This document shows, piece after piece, positions 1-7,822 of a stretch of 36,350 nt of DNA. The position numbers and the translations under genes are program-made. Source of the stretch: Phenylobacterium sp. GTDB lineage: Bacteria > Pseudomonadota > Alphaproteobacteria > Caulobacterales > Caulobacteraceae. A model generated the notes under the pieces. It did not search any database, had not been told where the DNA came from, and worked only from the letters and a program-made list of their open reading frames with translations. Location of the stretch: assembly GCF_030698145.1 (NCBI RefSeq), contig NZ_JAUYNW010000097.1, positions 1 to 36,350 of the forward strand, given 5' to 3'. Every line of letters starts with the position of its first letter. Position 1 is the first letter of the stretch.

Positions 1-1
1 G

Positions 2-661
2 CCCTCGCACGAGGCCCAGCACAGGATCATCGCCCGGGAGGGCGAACCCTTGTTCTGGCTGAACGAACTCGTCGGCCACCTGTCGCCGGTTCCCCTGGGG
101 CTGTCCTATGAAGCCGCCCGCCTCACCCACTATGAACACCACAAGCACGCCAACCACCTGGAGTTCGACCCGGACATCAACACCAGGTCCGACAGCGCCT
201 GGCACATGATCGTCAAGGACCTCGGCAGCCAGCTGCAGACGGTTCCGAAGATGAACACGGCCTATGCCAATGCGCTGGAACGGATCGGGACGGATGACGC
301 CCGGCGCGGGCGCGCCGTGGCTCTGATCTATGCGCTCGCCACCAACGCCTTGCTCTTCGGGTTCGCGTGGGCGGGCTACGCGCTCGAGGTGGCGGCGATC
401 GTGTGGCTGCCTCGCATAGTGGGCGGGGTCTACATCCGGTTCTTCCTGAGTTGGGCGCCGCACCATCCGGCCGCGGACCTGGGCCGCTACCGCGACACCC
501 GCGGCTTCCGAAGTCGGCTCGGCAACATCCTGACGATGGGCATGCAGTACCACATCATCCATCATCTCTATCCGCGCATGCCCCTGTTCCGGCATCCGGC
601 GGCGTTCCGAGCGCTGCGGCCCATTCTCGTGGCGCGCGGCTGTCGGCTGGACGGGATCTAG
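2..661 (+). CDS. Fatty-acid-desaturase-type di-iron membrane protein (5' end missing)
   Basis: The reading frame is open to the window edge, so the N-terminus is missing; about 219 residues are visible. Three histidine clusters typical of membrane desaturases and carotene hydroxylases are present: HEAQH near the start of the visible part, HYEHHKHANH, and YHIIHHLYP near the C-terminus. Hydrophobic segments lie between the second and third clusters, as expected for a membrane enzyme with a cytoplasmic di-iron centre. The family uses O2 to desaturate or hydroxylate acyl chains or carotenoid rings. The substrate cannot be told from this fragment; a carotenoid-cleaving oxygenase 2.6 kb downstream makes a carotenoid role possible but does not prove it. 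A TTG at 50 could be mistaken for a start, but the first His box lies upstream of it. Confidence 0.8.
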   Translation, partial: PSHEAQHRIIAREGEPLFWLNELVGHLSPVPLGLSYEAARLTHYEHHKHANHLEFDPDINTRSDSAWHMIVKDLGSQLQTVPKMNTAYANALERIGTDDARRGRAVALIYALATNALLFGFAWAGYALEVAAIVWLPRIVGGVYIRFFLSWAPHHPAADLGRYRDTRGFRSRLGNILTMGMQYHIIHHLYPRMPLFRHPAAFRALRPILVARGCRLDGI

Positions 662-1013
662 CGGCGATCAGGGGCGGCCGTCGAGCGGCGGCCGCGCCGA
701 AGGCTGGCGGGCCTTACGGCAGGACGGGCCTGGGCGCTTCACCAATGCGTCCGGAACTGACACGTCAACTCGCCGGAGCGGCATAGACCCCTACGCCTGC
801 TCTCCACCCCCTGCAGGAGTTCACAACATCGGCTGCCGGGCCCGTCGCCGCCGGGACGACCGTGGTCTCGGAACACCGCTTACACCGCTGGCCCTCATCC
901 GGCACTAAGATGCGCAGCCGGGCGCGAGGCCGACGCGCGCGGCACAGCCGGTGGGGGGAAACCGGACCTTGCCCCCTGCGGGCCAGGGTTTAGTCTACCT
1001 TTGCGGCTAGTGG
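662..1013. other. Intergenic region, no gene seen
   Basis: About 350 bases of G+C-rich sequence after the desaturase stop. Short self-complementary runs occur just past the stop (around 675-700) and could form a terminator-like hairpin without a clear T-run. No convincing coding sequence or RNA gene is visible. Confidence 0.4.
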
Positions 1014-1298
1014 ATGAATGCGATGAGCGACGCGGTCGGCCCTGGCGATCTGGTTCTGTGCGTCAACGCAGCGCCCAATCATGTCACGGGAAGACCGGTG
1101 CCCCTCCAGGCCGGAGAGACCTACCGTGTCATCGGGGTCATGGAATTCGCCTGCCCCTGCGGGCGTTCCGACGCCTTGCTCGATGTGGGCATCGACTTCG
1201 CCTGGTGCCAGTCGCGCTTCCGACTGCTGCCAAAGCCCAAGGCCCAGGCCAGGACGCGCCGAGTTTCGGCTCCCAAGGAGAAGGAAACGGTTCGCTGA
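1014..1298 (+). CDS. Small conserved-looking hypothetical protein with Cys pair
   Basis: 94 residues if the first ATG is used; a second ATG at 1023 gives 91. The body is compact: 'GDLVLCVN' near the start, 'LQAGETYRVIGV' in the middle, then 'CPCGRSDALLDVG' and a basic Lys/Arg-rich tail. The pattern of a short beta-strand start, a 'G.TYRV' turn and Cys residues resembles small uncharacterised proteobacterial proteins that may bind a metal or fold as a small beta-barrel. Neither start has a strong ribosome-binding site. Function unknown. Confidence 0.55.
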   Translation: MNAMSDAVGPGDLVLCVNAAPNHVTGRPVPLQAGETYRVIGVMEFACPCGRSDALLDVGIDFAWCQSRFRLLPKPKAQARTRRVSAPKEKETVR

Positions 1299-1386
1299 AC
1301 AGCCGACGGGGCGGTTCGGCCTTGCGCCGGCTCTCTGAGGTTCGAATGCGGTTGGAAGCGCTGTTATTAGGGCAGGGGCGCTGAAC

Positions 1387-1441
1387 GTCCGCACATCGGG
1401 CGGAAGTCAGAGTCCGCTTGTGGCGCGACGCAGACCTCCGC
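1387..1441. repeat. Degenerate 'TCCGC' intergenic repeat (copy 1)
   Basis: Contains GTCCGCA, then GGGCGGAAGTCAGA, then GTCCGCTTGTGGCGC. The same words recur between genes at about 2163-2287, 4863-4972 and 5701-5790. It appears to be a diverged member of the 'rTCCGCtt...ggcGGACa' repeats found between genes in many alphaproteobacteria. Confidence 0.5.
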
Positions 1442-1442
1442 C

Positions 1443-2111
1443 CTAACCAGCGCGGTGCAACTGGCGGGCAAGGAAGTCTCCGCCTAGTCGCAGTCCCCCC
1501 TCGTCGATGCTGTGGCCGAGCCTCCGCGCCGCATGGGTGCTGATCTCAAACCCCATGGCTTTGAACTCGACCTCCGCCTGGCCCATCGCGACGAACGGCA
1601 CCATCGGGTCAGCGTCTCCATGGATCAGAAGCAGCGGCGGCTTGGTCTTCACCTCGGTCTGCAACGCTTCGGCGTCGGCCAGCATGCCCGAATAGCCCAC
1701 GATCCCGGCAAGAGTTTCGGACCGACGCGGCCCCACATGGAGAGCCATCATGGTCCCCTGACTGAACCCCACCAGCGCTACCTTGCTGTTCGGCAGATCG
1801 TATGCCGTCCGGTGCATGTCGATGAAGGCGTTCACCAGAGGCGCTGCCCGTCGCACGCCCGCGGCGCGGCCTTCCCGTCCAAGGTCGCTCAGCGACCACC
1901 ACTGATAGCCACCCGGCGCGCCGGGACAGATTTCCGGAGCGTTGGGCGCCATGAAGACGGTGTCGGGCAGGCTCGCGCGCCAGTGGGGGACAAGCCCCAT
2001 TAGGTCGTCGCCATTCGAGCCGTAGCCGTGCAGGAGGATCACCAACGACTGGGGGGCTCTGCCGCTCGCCGGAGCGGCCATTGGGCCCTTGAGGCGGGTC
2101 AGGTCGTTCAT
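1443..2111 (-). CDS. Carboxylesterase/phospholipase-type alpha/beta hydrolase
   Basis: 222 residues from the ATG at 2111; an upstream in-frame TTG at 2147 is less likely. The fold is clear: the oxyanion region HGYGSNGDD, the nucleophile motif GFSQG (Ser about 117), HGDADPMVP carrying the acid (Asp about 168) and GHSID with the base (His about 200). This arrangement matches the abhydrolase_2 family (YpfH-like carboxylesterases and lysophospholipases), which are cytoplasmic and cleave short-chain or acyl esters; length is typical. It lies downstream of the AraC gene on the same strand but is separated by a repeat-filled gap of about 170 bases, so it probably has its own promoter. Substrate unknown. 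Confidence 0.88.
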   Translation of the reverse strand: MNDLTRLKGPMAAPASGRAPQSLVILLHGYGSNGDDLMGLVPHWRASLPDTVFMAPNAPEICPGAPGGYQWWSLSDLGREGRAAGVRRAAPLVNAFIDMHRTAYDLPNSKVALVGFSQGTMMALHVGPRRSETLAGIVGYSGMLADAEALQTEVKTKPPLLLIHGDADPMVPFVAMGQAEVEFKAMGFEISTHAARRLGHSIDEGGLRLGGDFLARQLHRAG

Positions 2112-2162
2112 CAGTCCGGTGGTGAGGCAAAGCGATAGCCCGGTCAACGGCCGCTACTGGCC

Positions 2163-2287
2163 AATGTCCGCTTGCGGCCATGCGCCAAGAGTCTGCTCGT
2201 GGCGCAGGATCGCCGTTAGGCCTCAGCGGCCCCGTCGGTTGGAGAGCAGACGTGCAAAATGCGCGTTGTCGGGTGGAAAGGGGACTT
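2163..2287. repeat. Degenerate 'TCCGC' intergenic repeat (copy 2)
   Basis: Starts with AATGTCCGCTTGCGGCC and ends with GGGTGGAAAGGGGACTTA, whose complement reads as the typical opposite end of this repeat. The right end reaches the stop codon of the AraC-family gene. Confidence 0.5.
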
Positions 2288-3272
2288 AGAGGTCGGCGCG
2301 TAAAGTCCGCACCCATGTGCTGAAGGTCTCGGCGTCTCCTCGATGAGCGACGATGGTTCGGACTCCGCGCGAGACAGAAGACTTTCGGGCTTCTCTAGGC
2401 GGAGCTCCGAACCAGGCGCGGAAGGCTCGGCTGAAATGAGACTCGCTTGAAAAGCAGCAGATTTCGGCGATGTCAGCGATCCTGAGGTTGCTGTCCTCTA
2501 CGAGCAGCCGGTTCGCCCAGGCGAGCCGACGGGACTGAATGTATTTCCCCACGCCGCCTTCGTCCTTGAACAGGCCGTAGAGCACAGAGCGCGAAACACC
2601 GACGTCGCGGGCCACTTTGTCGGCGCAGAGGGCTAGGTCGGCTAGATTGGCCTCGATGTACTCGCCCGCCTTCAGGCGTTTGGAGCGGCGCCGGACGGGG
2701 AGGCGGCCTGAACCGTCCACTCCGATAGCAGCGGTCAGAAGCTCCATTACCGCGCTGGCGAGCTGACGGCACCCTCTCGCTGAGAGTCTAGGTGCGGTCG
2801 CCACCACTGAGGTCAGGAAGCTGGCGGCTAGGCCGCCTGTGGGGTTGGCGGCGCCGAAGCCGTGCAGGCGGTTCGGCCCGCCCAGGCCCCGCGCCGCGAT
2901 GTGGCGGGGCACGATCAAGCAGAACCCTTCCAGGGCTGCATCGGGCATCTCGAAGGGCTGGGACATGTCCTGAACGGTCACCCGACCATGGTCGCCCGAG
3001 CCGCTGACGCCGAAGATGATGTGATCCAGCCCATCGAGAGCGATTCGCCGCCTGGAGCGCTCGTAGGTCGCAGACGCGGCTTGCATCTGACCCAGGATGA
3101 GGCCGCCGAGATGCACGCTGCTGGCCTGACCGCTAAACCCCTCGACGTCGAAGGGATGATGGATGTCGTACAGCCCACCCACCGCTGCACGCCAGCTCTC
3201 GAAGCGCGACGCTGGCTCGATGTCATCGGTCGAGAAATGGGCGATGGGTAGAGCCTGGGCCGCGAGATCCAC
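2286..3272 (-). CDS. AraC-family transcriptional regulator
   Basis: 328 residues, starting at a GTG (3270-3272) preceded by a purine-rich GAGGGGCGATAG. The C-terminal third holds two helix-turn-helix units: the first around 'VARDVGVSRSVLYGLFKDEG', the second around 'IADIAEICCFSSESHFSRAF', followed by the usual 'FGAPPREAR'. The N-terminal part looks like the AraC_binding_2 sensor type and is diverged. Its start is only 28 bases after the stop of the carotenoid oxygenase on the same strand, so the two are probably co-transcribed and the regulator may control that operon. Inducer unknown. Confidence 0.9.
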   Translation of the reverse strand: MDLAAQALPIAHFSTDDIEPASRFESWRAAVGGLYDIHHPFDVEGFSGQASSVHLGGLILGQMQAASATYERSRRRIALDGLDHIIFGVSGSGDHGRVTVQDMSQPFEMPDAALEGFCLIVPRHIAARGLGGPNRLHGFGAANPTGGLAASFLTSVVATAPRLSARGCRQLASAVMELLTAAIGVDGSGRLPVRRRSKRLKAGEYIEANLADLALCADKVARDVGVSRSVLYGLFKDEGGVGKYIQSRRLAWANRLLVEDSNLRIADIAEICCFSSESHFSRAFRAWFGAPPREARKSSVSRGVRTIVAHRGDAETFSTWVRTLRADL

Positions 3273-3300
3273 CTATCGCCCCTCTGCATGCCATCGGAGC

Positions 3301-4686
3301 TTAGCCGGGCACCCACGTGCCGTGAAAGCCGAAAGGTACGCGTTGGGGAAGCCGAGCGGTCATCACCGGACCCGCGCCGACGTCCATCGCGTTGAACAAC
3401 AGCAGGTCGCTCCTGTTTTCCGCCCATCGCCAGATGACGGCGCTGAGCCAGCCGTCTCCTTCGGGGGCGTCCGCGCGCCGGGGGATGAAGACCGGTTCGC
3501 TCGTCAGATCGCCTTCGGGAAGCTCGAAGATGGTGCGCCGACCAAGCCGCTGGTCCAGGTGGACTAGACTATTCAGGCGGATCGGCTCGGATCTATTCTG
3601 ATCGGCGGTGTCAGCGCCGTACCAGAGATGTCGATGTCGCCTGCCTGTCCATCGCTCGTCCAACCTCGGGAACTCGCCATCGAGGTCGTCGAGCGGCTGG
3701 CAAAGCAGTTCGTCAGACGCTGAGCCGCAGTTCACCGTCCACCGGTGAAGCCGGGCCAGGGAATGCTTAACTGGCGAGCCGTCCGCCAGCGGAAACATCG
3801 GGGCGGACGGATAGAGGAAGACATCTGCGTGGATCTGGTCGCCTTCCTCCCACGCGTTGACCACATGGAAGACGTGGGCCGCCTCACCCCTGAACCAACG
3901 AACTTCGCCTCGGCCGTCCTTGCGGAACACAGCGAGCCAAGTGGGAAGGTCGGGTTCCCACGCGATCGGGGGGGCGCCCTTCTCGGCCCGTTCCCGGCTT
4001 GCGGTGAGCGGGGGCACGGGGATGAGGACGTAGTTCTCCGAGATCATAAAGTCGTGGATCATGGAGGCGTGCGGCGCGTCGAACCGTTTGCGAACTTCCG
4101 TGCGTCCGGCGCGGTCCGTCACCCCGTAGGTGATGGTGGGGTCGAAGGGGCCGGCCGCCCCATAGGCAAACCAGTGCAGCTCGCCGGTGACCGGATCGCA
4201 CTTGGGGTGGGCGGTCATACGCGGGCCATAACCCGTAAGGTAGCCGACCGGACGGAGCCCTTCGCCGGTCAATTCGAAGGGCGGGTAGGACTCGTTCAGC
4301 GCAAGTAGGCGACCCGCATGCTGGATGACGCTGGTGTTCGCCACGCCTGAGTCGTGGCCTTCGGCGAGGGGATCGTTTCGACTGGGATCGAAACTCGCGA
4401 ACAGCGCACGGCCAGCCTGGTTTTCGAGCCGCCACCTGGGCGTCTCGACGTATCGATTGAGGTAGGTGACCACGCCGTCGTCGAAGCAGAAGGCATGCAC
4501 CATCCCGTCGCCGGTGAACCAATGGAAGGGCTCCAGGGGATCAAACTGCGGATTGGGGCCGATCCTCAGGAGCCGGCCATGCAGGTCGCGGGGCGCTTCT
4601 CCTGCAATCTCGAGTGTAAAGTCGTTTTCCGACCGGAGCGGGGCGAAGTTGCCCGCCAGGTACGGATTGATCGCCAGGTCGTCCAT
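3301..4686 (-). CDS. Carotenoid oxygenase family (carotenoid/stilbene cleavage dioxygenase)
   Basis: 461 residues, a normal full length for the family, with a good site (GAGGGGAG) before the ATG. The four iron-binding histidines are placed as expected: H160 in 'MTAHPK', H211 in 'SMIHDF', H274 in 'VFHVVNAWE' and H455 in 'GFHGTWVPG' at the extreme C-terminus. The family uses non-haem Fe(II) and O2 to cleave alkene bonds in carotenoids, apocarotenoids or lignin-derived stilbenes. The sequence does not decide which; the short, soluble form resembles proteobacterial lignostilbene/carotenoid oxygenases. It is followed by an AraC regulator in a likely two-gene operon. Confidence 0.9.
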   Translation of the reverse strand: MDDLAINPYLAGNFAPLRSENDFTLEIAGEAPRDLHGRLLRIGPNPQFDPLEPFHWFTGDGMVHAFCFDDGVVTYLNRYVETPRWRLENQAGRALFASFDPSRNDPLAEGHDSGVANTSVIQHAGRLLALNESYPPFELTGEGLRPVGYLTGYGPRMTAHPKCDPVTGELHWFAYGAAGPFDPTITYGVTDRAGRTEVRKRFDAPHASMIHDFMISENYVLIPVPPLTASRERAEKGAPPIAWEPDLPTWLAVFRKDGRGEVRWFRGEAAHVFHVVNAWEEGDQIHADVFLYPSAPMFPLADGSPVKHSLARLHRWTVNCGSASDELLCQPLDDLDGEFPRLDERWTGRRHRHLWYGADTADQNRSEPIRLNSLVHLDQRLGRRTIFELPEGDLTSEPVFIPRRADAPEGDGWLSAVIWRWAENRSDLLLFNAMDVGAGPVMTARLPQRVPFGFHGTWVPG

Positions 4687-5088
4687 GACGCTCCCCTCGT
4701 GCTTGTTCGAAAGAGCGATACAGGGCGGGGTCTAGGGGCTGTTATGCTGGCGATCCTGAAAACCTGACGCGGCGTCCTGATGTAGCAGCAGCCCGCACCC
4801 CTGGGTCCGCAACGGGTCGCAAAAGTTCGCGAGTTCGAGCCCGATTAAGCAGACCTGCTGGTGGTCCGCTTGCGGGGCGGACGCTGACTTCCGCTTGTGG
4901 CGCTAACCAGACCAATCCGGCGTCGCGTGGAGCGTCCGCAATGGGTGGAAGGCGGACATTGCCCACAAGGCCTCCTGCCTGATCAGCCGAGCTCCCATGG
5001 CGGAAGCAGCGGGTATGCCGTGTTGCGCGGCGAGAAGGCTTCCTACGACGCGCGGCCCGAGAGCTGGGCGCGAAGAGGCTGCTCTGGG
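4687..5088. repeat. Intergenic region filled by 'TCCGC' repeat (copy 3)
   Basis: The central part (about 4863-4972) holds GGTCCGCTTGCGGGGCGGAC, CTGACTTCCGCTTGTGGCGC and then GTCCGCAATGGGTGGAAGG with GCGGACATTG, the best preserved copy of this repeat in the window. Small open frames here have no site or recognisable content. The flanks also carry no gene that I can support. Confidence 0.55.
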
Positions 5089-5646
5089 TCAGCGCGCGCG
5101 CCGGTAATGCATGGCGACCGCGCCGCTGCGGAGCGGCGTTGCCGAGATCAGCTCGAGCCGTCGCGTGCTGGGCAGCCCGCTCTGGTAGAGGGTCGGGCCG
5201 TGGCCGGCGATCCTGGGGTGGACGAGGAACTTGTACTCGTCGATTAGATCCAGCCGGTCCAGCTCGGTCGCGAGCTTGCCGCTACCGAGGAGCACGCCGG
5301 CCGGGGTCGCGTCCTTGAGCCTCTGCACGCCCGCGCGCAGGTCGCCGGCGATGTGGTGGCTGTTGGTCCACGGGAAGGCACTTCGCGTCGACGACACTAC
5401 GTACTTCGGCTTGGCCTCCAGCTTGACCGCCCACTCGCGTATCGCCGGCGGCGCCTCCTGGTCGCCCCGGGCGACCGCCGGCCAGTAGCTCTCCATCATC
5501 TCGTAGGTGACGCGACCCCACAGCATCGCCCCGCCCTCGTCCATAAGGCGGGTGAAGAAGGCGTGCGTCTCGTCGTCGGCAATTCCCTCCTGGTGGTCGA
5601 CGCAGCCGTCGAGGGTGACGTTGATGCTGAAGGTCAATAGTCCCAT
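5089..5646 (-). CDS. Dihydrofolate-reductase-family (RibD C-terminal-like) protein
   Basis: 185 residues. The start 'LLTFSINVTLDGCVDH', the middle 'MLWGRVTYEMMESYWP', then 'YVVSSTRS' and 'GVLLGSGKLATELDRLDLID' follow the pattern of the RibD_C/DHFR-like family (YwjB/YyaP type). The family binds NADPH, and most members have no assigned substrate. It is cytoplasmic, with no signal peptide. It stands alone between a repeat region and the enoyl-CoA hydratase remnant. True DHFR or riboflavin reductase activity is unlikely given the length and lack of a pathway context. Confidence 0.9.
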   Translation of the reverse strand: MGLLTFSINVTLDGCVDHQEGIADDETHAFFTRLMDEGGAMLWGRVTYEMMESYWPAVARGDQEAPPAIREWAVKLEAKPKYVVSSTRSAFPWTNSHHIAGDLRAGVQRLKDATPAGVLLGSGKLATELDRLDLIDEYKFLVHPRIAGHGPTLYQSGLPSTRRLELISATPLRSGAVAMHYRRAR

Positions 5647-5699
5647 GCGGCGAGCCTAAGCCATAGAATGGAGAACACGTAGGCGATTGCTCGCGGTCG

Positions 5700-5984
5700 A
5701 TGTTGAACTTCCGCAAGGGGTCGGAAGCGGATCGTACGGTACGTCGTATGGAACGTCCGCTTCCGGCGCTGAACTCAAGGTCCGCTGTCCCCGACGAGGC
5801 CCTGGCGGGCGAGGGCGAACGCCTGGCGGAGGCCATGCTGAAGGCCGCGCCGGACGCCCTGCGGATCTCCAAGCGAACCTTCGACGCCACGCTCGAGGGG
5901 TTGAGCTTCGAGGCGGCCCTGGAGCTGGAGGAGCGCGGCCAGATCCAGGTGATCCGGGCCGGACGGGCCGCGGCGGCGAACTAG
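5700..5984 (+). pseudogene. Remnant of an enoyl-CoA hydratase/isomerase gene
   Basis: An open frame whose first 30 codons run through repeat-like sequence and whose last 63 codons (from about 5790) read like the C-terminal helices of a crotonase: 'LAEAMLKAAPDALRISKR', 'FDATLEGLSFEAALELEE', 'RGQIQVI'. In intact enzymes a catalytic crotonase core of about 180 residues precedes this, and a short 'EG..AF.EKR.P.F' tail follows; both are absent. It runs into the 3' end of the PEP-CTERM gene on the other strand. I read it as a leftover of a deleted fatty-acid oxidation gene, bounded on the left by an intergenic repeat. Confidence 0.6.
5701..5790. repeat. Degenerate 'TCCGC' intergenic repeat (copy 4)
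   Basis: Contains AACTTCCGCAAGGGGTCGG, then AACGTCCGCTTCCGGCGCTG and AAGGTCCGCTGTCC. It ends exactly where the crotonase-like remnant begins, so it may mark a deletion junction. Confidence 0.45.
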
Positions 5985-6745
5985 CCGACGGCGACGTGGC
6001 CCAGCCTGCGCGTCCGGCGCAGGGCGGCGCCGGAGAGGCCGAAGCCCACGATCATCATGGCCCAGCTGGCGGGCTCGGGTACGCCGGTCGGGACCTCAAT
6101 CACGGGCAGGTCGTAGGTGTAGACGACGCGCAGGTCGCCGACCCAGTTGAGCTCGGCGCTCGAGGTGAGGATGCTGCCGCCGGTCATTCCGTAGATCACG
6201 GTGTCCAGGTCGATGGTCGACTTGAGCCCGAGGTCCACGCCGCCCGGAACCAGGAATGGGTTCAGGTCCAGGGCCGCGACATCGAAGCCGAAGCTCTGAA
6301 TCTCTTTTTTGCTATTGATGCAGAAGGGGTCGCGGAAGGTGAAGCAGTAGATGTTGTCGTCGAGGAAGTAGAAGCTGCCCAGGGTCCACACGGACTGGCC
6401 GCCGAACTCGACGGAACTGTAATAGTCGAGGTCCGTCGTGTAGCCGGAACCGCCGCCGACGATGCTCAATCCGCCGCTGAAGTCCTGGGTGGATGCGAGC
6501 TGCACGCGCACGCCGGTGAGGGTTCCCAGGCTCTGATCGAACCCGGCGAAGTGGACCTGGGTCTCGAGGGTCCCGGCCCGGACGAAGTTGGTGACGCCAA
6601 TGTCGGCCGGCGGCTTATGCTGGATGACCTCGGCATGGGGCGCGGGGTTGAAGCTCGCCGACTGGATGACCGTCGCCGCCTGGCCCTGAGCCACGCAGGT
6701 CAGGGTGGTCAGGGCGCCCGACAGCGCCGCCGCCGAAAGCTTCAC
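5981..6745 (-). CDS. Exported PEP-CTERM-type protein, choice-of-anchor E-like
   Basis: 254 residues from a GTG start (6743-6745). An N-terminal signal peptide ends near 'QGQAATVIQ'. The body includes 'FDQSLGTLTGVRVQL', a phrase typical of the choice-of-anchor E beta-sandwich found in PEP-CTERM proteins. The C-terminus carries the sorting signal 'VPEPASWAMMIVGFGLSG', a hydrophobic helix and then Arg-rich 'ALRRTRR'. Such proteins cross the inner membrane by Sec and are thought to be processed by an exosortase/archaeosortase-like enzyme during export with exopolysaccharide. No exosortase gene is in the window. It is one of four such genes within 9 kb. Confidence 0.88.
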   Translation of the reverse strand: MKLSAAALSGALTTLTCVAQGQAATVIQSASFNPAPHAEVIQHKPPADIGVTNFVRAGTLETQVHFAGFDQSLGTLTGVRVQLASTQDFSGGLSIVGGGSGYTTDLDYYSSVEFGGQSVWTLGSFYFLDDNIYCFTFRDPFCINSKKEIQSFGFDVAALDLNPFLVPGGVDLGLKSTIDLDTVIYGMTGGSILTSSAELNWVGDLRVVYTYDLPVIEVPTGVPEPASWAMMIVGFGLSGAALRRTRRLGHVAVG

Positions 6746-6938
6746 ACTTGCCGCATATGCCCCGTCACTCCCCTAGGACGGCCGGCCTGGCCGCCCGCAA
6801 ACCAATCCAAAGCTTGAGGGCGAGCCCCACGGACCCGACGGTCCAAGCCCACAACCTAGCCCTGTGGAGCTTAAGCCACGGGATTTCGGCGGAGTCTATC
6901 GTTCGGCGAGCCTTGGTCGCCCAAAACCAGGCATGCGC

Positions 6939-7541
6939 CTAGCGCTGCGCGAAGGCGCCGGCGTAGTCGATGACGCACATGGCGCCGTGAACGGCGTGGC
7001 CGCCGCAGGCGACGCCGGCGGCCTGGTAGGTGCGGCGGAAGATGTCCTTGCGGTGGCCCCGGCCCGGGACGCCTGAGTCGACGATGAGCTGGATGACCAC
7101 GTCGCGGGGATTGTCGTAGCCGTAGGAGAGGCTCTCGGCGGTGAGGCCGGCCCAGACGCCGTGGCGCTGGAGCCGCGGGCCGAGCGCCTCGGGCCCGCGG
7201 CCATGGCCCTCGTCGCCGCGCCTGGCCTGGGCGCGCGCGAAGGCCTCGGCCGCCGCGGCCAGCCCGTCGTCATGGCGCAGGGGCGGCAGGGCCGGCTGGT
7301 TGCGCAGGAAGTCGACCGCCTCGGCGAGCGCGTCCTCGTCGGCGTAGCCGACGCTGGCCAGGCCGCCGCCGTACTGGCGCTCGGCGGTGGCGTTGCGCAG
7401 CTCGCGGGCATAGGCGGCGGGATTGGCGCGGGCGAAGTTGATCTCGGCCAGGACGTCGTCCTCGAACTGGCCGGCCTGAGCCACATGGGGAGCGGCGAGG
7501 GCGATGAGGAGGGGGAGGGCGAGGCGAAGGGGGGTGCGCAT
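6939..7541 (-). CDS. Secreted CAP-domain (SCP/PR-1) protein
   Basis: 200 residues with a clear Sec signal peptide ending near 'HVAQAG'. The mature part begins 'VLAEINFARANPAAYARELR', the classic first helix of bacterial CAP domains, followed by 'GHGRGPEALG', 'AESLSYGYDNPRDVV' and 'GRGHRKDIF', which supply the conserved His/Glu residues of the CAP cavity, and finally 'GVACGG' and 'MCVIDYAG' with a probable disulfide. Bacterial CAP proteins are exported to the periplasm or surface; their activity is mostly unknown. It is transcribed away from the NYN gene, with paired palindromes between them. Confidence 0.9.
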   Translation of the reverse strand: MRTPLRLALPLLIALAAPHVAQAGQFEDDVLAEINFARANPAAYARELRNATAERQYGGGLASVGYADEDALAEAVDFLRNQPALPPLRHDDGLAAAAEAFARAQARRGDEGHGRGPEALGPRLQRHGVWAGLTAESLSYGYDNPRDVVIQLIVDSGVPGRGHRKDIFRRTYQAAGVACGGHAVHGAMCVIDYAGAFAQR

Positions 7542-7560
7542 ACTGGCGTCTCGTCGATTT

Positions 7561-7631
7561 AGTGTCCCGATTTCGAAGTTCGACTGCGCTTGTCGCGGGC
7601 TCCGACGAACTTCGAAATCGAGAAGGACACT
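7561..7631. repeat. Palindromic element, copy 1 (bulge on right arm)
   Basis: Ends AGTGTC / GACACT. The arms GATTTCGAAGTTCG (7569-7582) and CGAACTTCGAAATC (7606-7619) pair perfectly. The right arm carries an extra AGAA (complement TTCT) that is not matched on the left, giving a 4-nt bulge at the base of the stem. A related element in the opposite orientation lies 17 bases downstream. Confidence 0.85.
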
Positions 7632-7648
7632 AACAAGTCTATGTTCCT

Positions 7649-7721
7649 AGTGTGCTTCTTGGATCTGAAGTTCGCTCAGAGCTCGATCCAACAAGAAGGC
7701 GAACTTCAGATCCAGCACACT
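7649..7721. repeat. Palindromic element, copy 2 (bulge on left arm)
   Basis: Ends AGTGTGC (7649-7655) and GCACACT (7715-7721). The arms TGGATCTGAAGTTCGC (7660-7675) and GCGAACTTCAGATCCA (7699-7714) pair perfectly. TTCT (7656-7659) is unpaired on the left arm. Inside the loop, GATCCAACAAGAAG can also pair with the left CTTCTTGGATC, so two alternative stems are possible. It is related to the preceding element by the ends TAGTGT/ACACTA, the GAAGTTCG core and the TTCT bulge. Confidence 0.85.
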
Positions 7722-7822
7722 AGCGTCCCCCGTGGGGATGTAGCCGCAGTTCGGTTAAGTTGGCGTTGCGGCAAATGCGCCGGAGCCCCACGCTCCGTGC
7801 GGGCGCGCCTAGAGGACAATCG

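Noticed and set aside
4742..4966. Minus-strand open frame between the carotenoid oxygenase and DHFR-like genes
   Set aside because: Lies mostly on a degenerate intergenic repeat and has no recognisable content.
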